This document shows positions 10,612 to 21,800 of a stretch of DNA of 64,000 bases, piece after piece. How positions within the stretch are numbered: the first letter of the stretch is position 1; every line of letters begins with the position of its first letter. The translations under genes and the position numbers were made by a program. The notes beneath the pieces are model-generated. The model saw only the letters and a program-made list of their open reading frames with translations. It made no database searches and was not told where the DNA came from. The stretch is from positions 15,815,001 to 15,879,000 of the forward strand of contig OU015567.1 of assembly GCA_907165135.1 (NCBI GenBank), written 5' to 3'. The DNA is from Oikopleura dioica. Lineage: Eukaryota; Chordata; Appendicularia; Copelata; Oikopleuridae.

Positions 10612-13280
10612 AGACCTCGCTCAGATCTCGCTCAAACGTCGCTCGCTCAGTCGCTCCGCTCGCTCAGCCGATTTTTGAAAAATCTCGCTCAGGCACTCGC
10701 TCGCTCAGCCCTCGCTCAATTCCCGCTCGCTCATCGCTCGCTCAAATTCAAAAATTTTTGGCAAAATTTGGAACCCTGCTTTCTGCTCTTTCGCCGATTT
10801 TAACAACAAGACATCTTCGGATCAAAGATTCCATCGCCGGGAAAAACACTTCTGCGGGTCTTTGCACTTTGCCTACGATGTTATTCATTGTTTGAAGCGC
10901 GTTTCTGCCAATAAATGGATGTCTTTTTCGATTTTACAAAGCTTTACATTCGTTTTTGCGATAAAATCTTTTTAAAATCGATCCTGAAAGTACATAACAT
11001 CTGAAAAATGATTCCAAGCGCCCAGACATCTTGAGAACAAGAAACTTGAGCACTGTTTCCGTCAGTATTAATCATTTCAGGAGCCAAGTAAGGATCTGTT
11101 CCAGCAATTCCAGTCGTCATAAACGTTTCTTTTGATTCTCGCGAAATATTGAAGTCAGCGATTTTGACCTGAGTTAAACTTCAAAAAAAATTGTTTTTGA
11201 ATACTCTTACTTGTTGTCCATCAGCAGAGAGGAGGATGTTTTCGGGCTTGATATCTCGATGCTTGATGTTTTTTCCGTGAATATACGCTAAAAGTCAAGT
11301 AAAAAAGGATTCTCTAGTACTGACTGACTCATCGCTAAAACCAGCTGGGCTGAGATTCGTAAAGCATCATTTTGAGCCCACGGTATCTTATTTGCAGTGC
11401 CTTCTACAAACAGGTCATCTCAAACGTCTGAAAGAATTGGACTGACCGTTGTTGAGCATTTTCTCAAAGAACTGAGCCAGATCACCGCCAGGCATGTATT
11501 CAAGGATCAAAGCATGATATCGAAGTCCATTTGGAGCGGTAAACCGAAAATCGTCCAGCAGTTTAACTACGTATTCGTGATCTTATTTTGTTTTCAATAT
11601 TGAACTTTTTGCGTGGGATCATTTGTACATTTATCATAAATGATTTATGAGTGATAACTGGAAACGTTCCTAGTTGTTTGAGCAGGTTAATTTCTAAATT
11701 TGCGTCTTGTTCTTGGTCGGGTCCGAGAAGGCCGATTCCTTTTAGCATCTTCAATTCGTTTTCTGAAAGAAATGCGTTTTTTATATTCGTTTGAAGCGGC
11801 AATGTACTATTGCCGATATTCGAAAGAGGGTCAGTAACCAGTCGGTAAACCGGTCATTTCTTGAATTTATTAATAGTTACACCCACCATTCAACTGTATA
11901 ATCTATCAAATAAAAGTTTTTGAAGCGCCAACCAGGCCCTTCGCAAACTTTCTAGCTTCCCCCGATAGAGAAAACTCAAAAACGGAATTTCCCGGAATTT
12001 CCAGATTTTACTGAAAGCTCAGAGCCTGAGTTTTCCAAATACATGAAAATTGACTACTCTTGAGCCCGGACGGGCATCAAAAAATAGTTTGAAGGAATCT
12101 AGTACCTATTTCGGGGCTTCAGGTCCCATGAATTGCCTTGCGGGCAAGACCCCTTGAAATGGCACCCAGAGGAAAGTACAAAAGCTGGGCTTTCTAAAAC
12201 TGTGTCATATGACCACAGAAATAAGATAGAGATGGCCCATCTCAAACCCCATTCTTGCCCTTTACTCACCATTTTCCGTGTCTTGAACAACGTAGTAAAT
12301 TTTCCCGAGTCTTGCCTCCTTCAGCTCTCGCAGCACCTTGTATTTCCCATTCAAGAGTTGCCCGATCAAGTCAGAATTCAAAGATGGCTCGGCTCCGGCT
12401 TGCTGTCTCCGGAAATCTTCCAACCCTGGAGCAGAAGGAGCTTGATCCGAAAATCCCTGGTTATTCCGATTTTTCTCAATTCTTGCGAAATTTTCATCGT
12501 TTTCGTTTGAACCATCAGAAGCGTATCCTCTAAAAGGCATGGAACGTCGGCAATCTCCGCCGCGAAAAAGCGTTTTTAGGCGCCGCATTGAAATCGAAAC
12601 TCTCAGTACTTTTGGTGCTTTTGTGAAATTTCGGAAGAGAGAACGGGGCCTGCTGCGTTTGCTATTTTCATTAATCGTATTAAATTAGTTTCAAGATCGA
12701 GGGACTTTGTCGCGATGGAAGCCTAGCGATGCAAGCATCTTGTTTTTAACAATATAGAATAAATGTCAAATTAGGCTCAAATTTATGATAAAGAATGTAA
12801 TTTTTCAGCGAACTTTTTTTGAAAAGAATAATTCTTAGCAAACTGACAAGCACATCGAAGAAGAATATTTTATGTAACCTTCAAAACAAAAATATTCTTC
12901 AAGGCTGTATTTTGATTCTAAGAGCGTCCTTGGGTCTAGGAAAATGCCAGAAAGTAGACGCAAAAACAAAAAATCTCGTTATACAAACAGCTATCTCCGG
13001 AAATTTCGCATTTTTTATTGCTCGCTATTTTCACCAAAAACCTCAAAACTCGGATGACTTTCATTTTTGATTTGTCCCACTGAAATCCCCGGAAAATGCT
13101 TATCCGATAAATTTGGAAAGAATTATAATTAAGAATTCACCATCATAAATGCAGACTTCGAACTTTGCCTGCAAATAGCGTTATTTACTAAGCATCGATT
13201 GCATAATCATTTCTTAAATAAAGTTGGCCCAAATTCAAGAAAACGTCGAATTTTGCAAAAAAAAATCGAGAGAAAGAAAA

Positions 13281-14199
13281 ATGGGCGATATCATTTCGAC
13301 GATTTCGTCAGCGATCACGTGGCCGAGTCTAGCACAAGTTTTATTTTTCGCCGAAGGATATCAGTTCTTTGCGCATGGACTTCTTCTCACTGGAGCGAAA
13401 TGCATGCCGCTCGATTTCGTCGAGAAAATTGGGTGAAAAGCGATTTTTCTTTTTAATTATAAATCTTATATTTAGACTAGGCTTTATTCTCCACGATGTG
13501 GTAACCACAGCTTTTGCGTATAACTACACTCGTAAATTTCCAATCATCGTGGGGCTTCATATGCTCGAGCATCTTTACTTTTTGATTCGCTGGAATGTCG
13601 GCAAATTTTCGAGGAAATTTCAATACTGGGTAAGTAAGGGGTGCAGATCATTATTCAGAAATTCAGCGTTTATGATGAGTTTAACGTAGTGATATCCTTA
13701 ATTCATTCTCTTTTTTTGAAATTCAAAGGAACTACAAGACTCATTATCTTTAATTGAAGCGGATTTCGAGCAGAAAAATAAGGGTGTCACTACGTTAAAT
13801 CTTCGGTAGGCGATTCATTTTATCATTTAGGTCTCCTACGATTGGTTTCAAAACAACGGCTCAAGCGCGATTGAAATCTGGCTCGGAGTTTTCTACGACA
13901 TGTCGACTCATATTTTCATGATGTATGCTCTCAAAGACGTAAATATGATCCAACCGTGAGCAATTCTTCGATCTCATTCTTAAGGAAGTCGGCAAAAACG
14001 ACTTGATTGTCACTACAGCTGCCTGTGCGTTGATGTATCTTCTTATTCCGCCAACAGAGTAAGCCAAAATAAACCTGTTCAAGGTTTTCAAAAGAATTTC
14101 AGGGTTCTTCCTTTGGTCTCGCCCTCATCTGCTCCGGAATGGGTCAAGAAACGAGCATTTCAAAAAGAGGAAATTTACACCAACAAGAAACACCAATAA
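13281..14199 (+). CDS. Small multi-pass membrane protein, unknown family
   Basis: Five exons join in frame: 13281-13432, 13476-13629, a third ending at about 13938, a fourth from about 13984 and a last from about 14102 to the stop at 14197-14199. The product is about 190 residues. It starts MGDIISTISSAITWPSLAQ, has hydrophobic segments near LFFAEGYQFFAHGLLL, GFILHDVVTTAFAY, FPIIVGLHMLEHLYFLI, WLGVFYDMSTHIFMMYAL and LIVTTAACALMYLLIP, and a charged tail KKRAFQKEEIYTNKK. Intron 1 is 43 bp; the intron after exon 2 carries a family B MITE. His and Trp residues lie at membrane edges. I do not recognise the family. Exon 2 exists as a broken duplicate at 7246-7510. Confidence 0.75.
13684..13800. mobile_element. 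Family B MITE in an intron
   Basis: TTAACGTAGTGATATCC at the left and GGTGTCACTACGTTAA at the right are inverted copies, including TTAACGTAGTG. It sits in intron 2 of the small membrane-protein gene and is absent from the donor side of the 7.3 kb exon duplicate. Confidence 0.8.
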
Positions 14200-15807
14200 A
14201 AAACCCTTATAAAACCCTGAAATTTCATTCCTGATTCATTCCTTTCTCAAAAAAAAAACTCTTTCTGACAAATTTTTTTCTAATAAAATTCTGTGAAAAA
14301 TATATTGCCGCTGTATTGAAAATTGAAAACGACAATTTTCCGCCTTTCTCCTCGATTTCTGACTTCTGAAGCGATTTGAAAAAATAAAGGAAAGAAAATA
14401 CGATTTTGGAGAAAAAAGCAAAAGCTGGTGTTTGGGCAGGACCGGCGACTTGCGTGCTAAAGAAGAAAAATACAGAGCAAGAGAAATCTGGACAGCGCGC
14501 CGGAAGTGGACACTGATCATTCTGATTTGAGGTAGAAAAAAGGCTTGGAAGGGCTGAGAGAGAGGCGCGCTCTAACGGGGTAAGTACGGGACTTGATCAT
14601 AAAACGGCGGGATCGAAAAGAAGAAGAGGCTTGTAAAGAATGTTGGACTAAAGGGTGGTGTCTTGAACCAAAAAATTCGACAAATTTTACTTGGGCGGCT
14701 ACTCGGCTTCTGTTTGGCCGGTCAGCCGAATCCAGGCTTCTGATTGGTTCAAACTTTTTTGTCGGTTCCAGACGCCTCTCCGACTAATTACCGATCCAGG
14801 TCAAATAGTTAATTTTTCTTATTTAAACAATGATTTATTTTGATGAAGAAACAACAGAATAATAATAAAACTCTAAGGAAGATATTTTCAAGGTAATTAA
14901 CGGAGACCAACAAAAATAGGTAGGTCAGTCATTTTAAATAAATAAGCTTAAGACAGCTGCTAGAGCTTCAAATTCAAGCTGAATAAGGCTTATTCGGCCA
15001 GATCAAAGTACAGTGGACCAAGTATCAAATTAAGAGGCGCATATTTGTATAACAGGTACAGTGGATTAAGAGCACCTTTGTCTGCAGATTTAAGGATAAA
15101 CCTCAGAGGGGAGCACGATTGTTTCAGAAATGTGATGATTTAGAAAAAGGGTTTAATTTTTATTTTGAAATCACGTTTTTTTGTTGAAGAAATTTAGGGT
15201 TATGGTATTCTTACCAATAAAATGGACGGGCTAAAATTATATGTAGATTTTATTTTGCAATTCAGCCAATCAGCCGACAGAATGCTACCCATTCTTTCCC
15301 ATCCGATTCGTCTACTCGACAGATAAAGGCTTTTGATTGGCGTAAAATTTACATAAAATTTTCCTGAAACAAAGCTATTATGACTCGTGTTTATATTTTG
15401 CTTACTATCCAAGAGAATAGTATTCCCGATAAAAGACTAACCGCTAGTAGCGGTTACCGCTACTGTTTTTACAGGAAAAATTTCATATTAGTTTTAAGCC
15501 AATCAAAAGCCTTTATATTGCGACAAGATGAATCAGAAGGCAAAGAGTAAGTAGCATCCTGCCAGCTGATTGGCTGGCTTGGTAAATGAATTCTAGCTTT
15601 TGATTGGTTGAAATCTTCATTTTTTTTATTCAGCTCTGAAGATTACTGTTTGAATTAAAAATTATTACCAGACTTAAACTCCTGTAAAATTTCATGAATA
15701 ATTGTACTCGGCGAACAGTGGCTTTAGAGATAAAATGATAAGCCTCGGAAGAGTGCGAGAAAAAGATTTAACGGAAGGTGAAACCCCAACGTGACACTAG
15801 GTTCAAT
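14200..15807. other. Intergenic region with one MITE
   Basis: No exon is supported. A family C element lies at 14653-14783. The rest is AT-rich with several CCAATCAG or TTTTGATTGG motifs around 15250-15620. Confidence 0.45.
14653..14783. mobile_element. Family C fold-back MITE
   Basis: GGTGGTGTCTTGAACC at the left and GGTTCCAGACGCCTC at the right are inverted copies, with TTCGACAAATTTTAC and GTCAGCCGAATCC in the interior as in the other copies. Confidence 0.7.
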
Positions 15808-18800
15808 TTAGGCCGAATCGCGGCAGAGATTTGCTTCCGATTTTAGGCTAAGTCCTTTAGCGCTTCTCATCGACTGCGAAGCCGCTTTCGACTTTGCGAT
15901 TGATTCCGGCGAAGCGGGTTGAAACGAGTCCTTCCCAGCCTCGACAAATTGCAACACGCTTTCGATCGAGTAGCCCCCAAGCAGGAAGTCCTCGTAGTAG
16001 ACGCGGTAGATCTCTAAAAATTGGTTCGCAAGCTGCATCAAGCGCTCAAGCACATTGACAAGTTCATGCATCATCACATGCGGCTTTTGTTGATGGTAAA
16101 TTCAAGAGGGGTTGATATTTTGTGTTAGAGACAGATTATACCAGAAGCCGCAAAATTCTGTTTCACATTGAAAATTGTGCTAAACTTTGTATTTTTAGTA
16201 AAAAAATCAGCGCCATCATTTAAGAGAAATATCAGCCAATCAGAGCCGCTTAAATATTCCATAGTCTATGGACCAGGGCTGGCAAATTAGGGTCCCGCCA
16301 GCCGCACTAATTTGAGTTAGAACCCTATTGTTAGAACCCTAACTCTCATTTTATAACTTTTTAGTGCGAGTAGTACGAGTTGGAAAAAGCCGCACTAAAA
16401 TCGTCCTAAAAGAGGCGCGCGCTTATTGGTCCGCCAATCATGGCGGGTCATTCGTTTTTCTTATCCATTCAGCTCCATTCTTTTTTCAATCTTCCACCAA
16501 TTTGTCCTCCGCGCCTGGTGGGAATCGCGCGCCGATTGGATGATGAAAAAGAGCCTCCTAATTAGTACGGTTAGGGCGGCGATTCAGTCCTAATAGACGA
16601 AAAAATATCAAGGAAAAAAAATGGGACGGGTAGGACGGGGATGCCGCACTAATTCGCACTAATTTTGAGTTAGAACCCTAACAATTTTTCGGTAGTGCGG
16701 CTGTTAGGACCCTAATTTGCCAGCCCTGCTATGGACCATAGATAATTTTAATTTTTTGATTGGTTATTGACTTGTTCACAGCGCCATCTACGGCGAAAAT
16801 ATTTGGTTACAACTTTTCTCTAAAAGAATTTTGAAAAAAAAACAGAAACAGCGCCACCTGTTTAATAATGTAGGCCAATCAGAATAAAAAAATCCAAAAA
16901 AAAAATTATTTTTTCTGATTGCTTTTTATGAAAAATAGGGTAGAAACAATTTTCAGAACAGATTTTTATGGAAAGGGTTTTGATTGGCTGGTAGGCCAAA
17001 TACAGCAATCTTATTGGTAATACAAAAATTCACTTCCAAAAATTGGTTTAGTCCAAAAATAAATATAAAAAGGCTTGAATACTGCGAAAAATGAGCCAAT
17101 AAGAACCTTGTATTGGCTCTTTTGGCCAATCAGCTTCTTAATACCGGAAAAACTAACAATTATTATGCTTAGCGAACCATCCCTTGAATCGTTTTCTTCG
17201 GAACATTTTGCCAATAGAACTCAGGTCCATTTTTCTTGAGCGGGGACTTGGAATACTGCCCTTTAGTCCGAGTTCTTTCTTGATTACCGCTAATTATTTT
17301 GTCACGTTTTGAATTGAATACTAATTAATCAAATTCGCTGATTGAATCGCGTGAGCGTCAACACGAGCGGCGAAATCAACTGTTTTCGAAGTATAATTTA
17401 TTATGCCGTATTTGGGATTTATTATCGACGCGGTGATCCGATAAACATCCATCGTCTTGAGTGGAGCTTAATTGCTCCACGAATCATTTTAAACACGCTT
17501 AGCTAATCTCTTCATAATCAGATTTTCAAAAGAAGCAGGAGTCATGAAATCAGGATTTTTTTTAATGCTAATATAGTGATACCCTTATTTAAATTTATCA
17601 ATAAGAAGATCAAGCAGTTTTTGTCTTCTTTTGAACGTTAAAATATCTGATACTGACCAAAAATTATAGAAGATTTTCAGAAAAAAATAGGATAAAATAA
17701 TCCGAATTTCTGAATTTCAAGTGCAGGAATAAGTGCAGCGGCTCGAGTCGACAAAGATTCGATAAATATTTCTTTTTCTAAAATCTGACTTGCCTACCGC
17801 CTAAATGCGGGCATCTTATTGGATTAAATTTTAAACTTAAAAATTGACCAAAATTGTTGTATTATTTTTCGACTCGTGACATCTCGCCAAAAAAATTTTA
17901 ATAGGAAAATTAATAAGGGTGTCGCTACCAATTTTTAGGAAAAACTTGATGAAAAATTTTGTTTCGTGATAACTCCTGTGATTCAAAAACCCGTACTTCT
18001 TCTTGGAAGGCTACTGTATTTGGGACAACGTTTCTATTGAAGATTGAATTCTTGATTGAAATTGGAAGCTACGGGAGCAGAAATACAACGAGCTCTCAAA
18101 CCTTTGTAACAAACACAAAAAAAACCAAGTGGATTAGCTCGACCCCGCCAAGAGTGTATACTTCTCTTCTAAAGTAGATAGAAGAGGCGGTTATGAAATT
18201 CTGGGAGATGAACAAAACTCATAATATTTTGAACAAGGCCCAAAATGGAAGCATAATCGAGCCACTAAGAAGCTATTTACAGTAATGACAACTAGAAGGG
18301 TTGACATCATTCTTCTGAGAACGAAAAGTAGCTTTTAAAACATTTTTTATATAGCTTTTTGATTGGTGAAAACTGATTTTTTCTACACAAGACTTCCTTG
18401 ATAACAATTTTCTCCATCGAAAACTCTGATTGGCCGACCGCGGAGTCAAAGTTCTTCTGGTTGAAAAATCGACCAATCAGAGCTTCGGATGGAAAAAATC
18501 ATAATCAAAGAAGCTTTCAGTAGAAAAAATTTGTTTTGACCAACCAAAAGCTCAGAAAAAATCTTTACATTTATTGGTATTCAGAACTCTTTCCTGGAAT
18601 ATGCGTGAATTGATCGACTCCAATTTCCTTGAGCACGAGCGGCCCTTCTTCTGTTGCATTCTCAAGTTGAGTAATGAGCTCATAATTCAAGTGGCAGGGC
18701 GCGCAGTGCCAAAAGAACGACTTCCAGTGCCAATTAAAGTCGGCTTGATCTTTGCTGTTGGCGATGTACTCGATAAACGCCTCTAACGAGCGGGTCTCGA

Positions 18801-21800
18801 AAAGAAGCGCCTTATCAGATTTTACTTAGGTGACGCTTATCGGCGACCCGATTCCGAAAGTAACATTCCGCGTGTGGTCGGGCGGATTCGCAGCGTCCTC
18901 AAATGGCGCTATCTGATTGAAGTAAACATCGTGGTACTTTTTCACATGTTCTTTCCTTTTAAAAGGGTTTAAACTTTTTAAAGGGCAAAGCTAGGGTAGC
19001 TTAGCTGCCTGCTTAGCTAAGCTTTCTAAAAAAGGGTAAACTTTGCTTAGCTAAGCCAAAATTCCTAAAAATGGGAAATTTAGCACAGCTTAGCTAAGCT
19101 TTGGTTTAAATCTGTTATCTTGGCTAAGCTGAGCTAAATTTTTATCTCTGCTTACCCTTGAAAAGCTTAGCTTACTACTGCTAAACGAAGAATTTGAAAG
19201 CTTAACTTCGCTTAACTAAACAAAGTCCGAAAAATTAATTAAGCTTAGCCTAGCTTAGTTAAGCTAACAGGAAAATCGACTAGCTAAGCTAAGCTTAGCT
19301 TTAAAATTTTGAGAAATTTCCGAATTTGCTTTTTAGTTAAAAGTTAGGTTGGAAGAGACTTTTTCAAGCGCTTTTTTTAAATATTAAGGAGGTAGTCCTC
19401 GGTTTTGATAAAATCCGAATTTTCAAATTTTCTTTGCAGATTCTAAAAGCTCGTTAAAAGAGCTACAAATTTTGTGTTGATCAGTTTTTTCAAATGCCAG
19501 AGGAAAGCCCCCAAAATCGCACTTGAAAAGTGAGATTTTGATGAAAAATTTGAAAAATTCGAATTTTTTTGACTTTTTCATCTAAAATTACTGTCTTATC
19601 TTTATTTATAATGGTCTCTAGAATATAAAAATTATAAATAATATCTCTTGTGTAAAGGTTTTATATGATAAACCTTCTTTCAAAAACTTATTTTTTTAAG
19701 TTTTTGAGACTCAAGGTTTGATCGATTGTATTACAAAATGATTTTTTTTAATTTTTAAATTTTCTTATATGGCAACTTTAGACCAGCGTATAAGCTTTCT
19801 AAAACTATATAGGGTTCAAATTTTCGATTGTGTTTTGGTTGTTCTACGCGTGTTCAAAAATAGGTCAAAATGACGATTTCGGCGGAGATATGTTAGTAAA
19901 TTGCTCTCTAGCTCCTTACGGAATTAATTAAATTTTCTATTGTTGAGTGGCAACTCTAGACCTGGGATGGATCTTTCTAAAACAGAAATTTTTATCCTCC
20001 TCTATAAGCCCAAATTTGTGTGAGCGCTGTTCAAAAAGTGCCGAAATCGCAAAAAGCGAGGACTACCTCCTTAAGAGAGATGGGAAGCTTATCTGTCATT
20101 ATTTGGTCAGGCGTTCTTATGCGCGCGCGAAGGATAATAAAGATAGCGCTTTTGTTTCGGGGAAAATTTTTGACATAAGTCAATGGAACGTGTCATAAGC
20201 TTTTTTGATTATCTCCTCAGGTGCTTTTCATGACGAAATCTTGGTCAAATAACAAATAACCGACTTTAAGAAAACATTGGAAATTATTATGAAAAGGACC
20301 TCTGATTGGTCAAAACCTAAACAGCGCCACCAAGTTAAACTCTTTAAAAGAACTAAAACACTATTTCTCCAGAAGATGGCGCTAAATTTTTGACCAATCA
20401 AATCGTATTTTGAGTTTTTTGCCGCTTTCTGATTGGTTTCATGAGAAAGATCTTTCGATTGGTGTAAAATAGAATAGCGCCATCATTTTTCGATTAGCCA
20501 ATCAGAAAACTACAATTAAAGAAGAGCGCTCTGATTTATAACCACAGATAAAACAGCTCATTTTTGAACTGCACAAAATTCAAACCCTGAACCTATGAGC
20601 AAAATTATCGGCATCAGATTGCCAGTCGACTTTTCCATCCTCCTTCAAAAACGTTCTGAACTTGTCGTTCCTTGAAATGGGATGAGAACTTGAAGCAAGC
20701 GACTCGGCAGGTTTGTTTTGACTTACTCATCCGGCGATGTTGCCTTGATCAATTCAATAAAGGTAAATTAACGAAGCTCTCATCCCAAAACATGCCGAAT
20801 AGAGGCGCGAAAAGGGATTCCGTACGTTCATCGTCGATTTGTACCGCGCTGAAAACACGACTCGCCAAAGCAAAATAAACAAAATAGAAGCGTCAAAAAC
20901 GAACAATTTCAAGTTGAAAAAACAATCACTAATCAACAACTCACGTTTATTTTAATTAACAAGGCTATCCTCTTGAACCGAGGGTGCCTAAGTTCGCCCG
21001 TTTCTGTTTGATTCGAAAATAGGATTTTGATGTTTTGGTAATAGTTTTCGCCGAATCTTGATTGTCAAATCAAATCATCTTGATTTGATAAAAAATGCTG
21101 CAAGTTGAAATATCTCATTCGGAATTCCTCATAGTCATAGTTTAACTCCAAGACGCAATAAGGACCAAAAATTTGCAATTAATTATTTCCAAGATTATTA
21201 TTTATTAAGGTATTTTATATTGCAAATTATAATAAATTATTATTAATTTTTGAAAAATTTCAAAAGCAAAATTTTTGGTCCTTATCACGTCTAGGGGTTA
21301 AAAAATTTAGAATGACATATTAGAATGACATGCAGCATTCTCTACCAACCTCCTGAGAACAATTTGGCGGGGCAGGGTTAAAAAATATATTTAGGGTCCT
21401 TGGTGCGTCAAGGGGTTAAAATTAAAGTGATGCATATTTTAATTTTAAGCATTCTTAATAAATTATTAATTTATCAAAAAAAAAATTAAATGAGAAATAT
21501 AGTAACATAGGTCATCCCCTTGTTACCAGGATAAACGTTGGCGAAAATCTGAATTTAGCAGGATAAACCCCAGGCAAACTTGCCCCCATGTTAGCAGGAT
21601 AAACTTTGGCAAAAGGGCTCATTGTTAGCAGGGTAAACTTTGGCACTCAATTAACAGGGTAGCGTGAATCATCAGCGCTCGCCCAGGGCGTGACGTAACA
21701 GTTAGCCCGAGGAGGACTCAACCTGCTGGAAGAAAATGCCAATGAAAAATATCTTCATAAAATCTGCTTGAAAATTTCAATATATATTTATAAATTCAGT

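Larger units (their letters stand above)
8388..10778. mobile_element. Non-autonomous hAT-type transposon, 2.39 kb
   Basis: The ends are inverted: CAGGGTTCCAA at 8388 and TTGGAACCCTG ending at 10778. The flanks carry a perfect 8-bp target duplication, CTTTCTGC, at 8380-8387 and 10779-10786. An 8-bp duplication with a CAGGG terminus is the hAT signature. Subterminal regions are packed with GAGCGA-type hexamers on the left and the complementary TCGCTC on the right. No transposase reading frame is present. The interior holds three diverged tandem units around 8825-9300, a small CAGGGTGG-ended MITE at 9525-9675 and an LTR-like insert at 9821-10611. Confidence 0.9.
7887..12588 (-). pseudogene. Serine/threonine kinase-like gene K1, interrupted by a hAT transposon
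   Basis: Exons: 12270-12588, 11670-11762, 11447-11581, 11329-11403, 11211-11287, 10984-11168, then 10779-10922 continued at 7887-8387. Kinase features in order: KYKVLRELKEARLGKIYYVV (divergent glycine loop), NELKMLKG (beta-3 lysine), EINLLKQL (alpha-C Glu), [30 protein letters not shown] in place of DFG, GIAGTDPYLAPE, DVWALGIIFQMLC. After the kinase domain come HPFIGRNALQT and a long coiled coil. Introns 11582-11669 and 10923-10983 start with GA and end with AG; both are conserved in K2 and K3. The last exon is split by the transposon at 8388-10778, whose 8-bp target duplication lies inside the codons for ERAES; exact removal restores the frame. The terminal exons are missing from this copy. 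A truncated product is the likely outcome. Confidence 0.8.

Noticed and set aside
8388-10778. The K1 hAT insertion as a spliced GA-AG intron
   Set aside because: Frame-restoring cuts in its target duplication give AA-AG or CA-AG ends, and 2.4 kb is far above local intron sizes.
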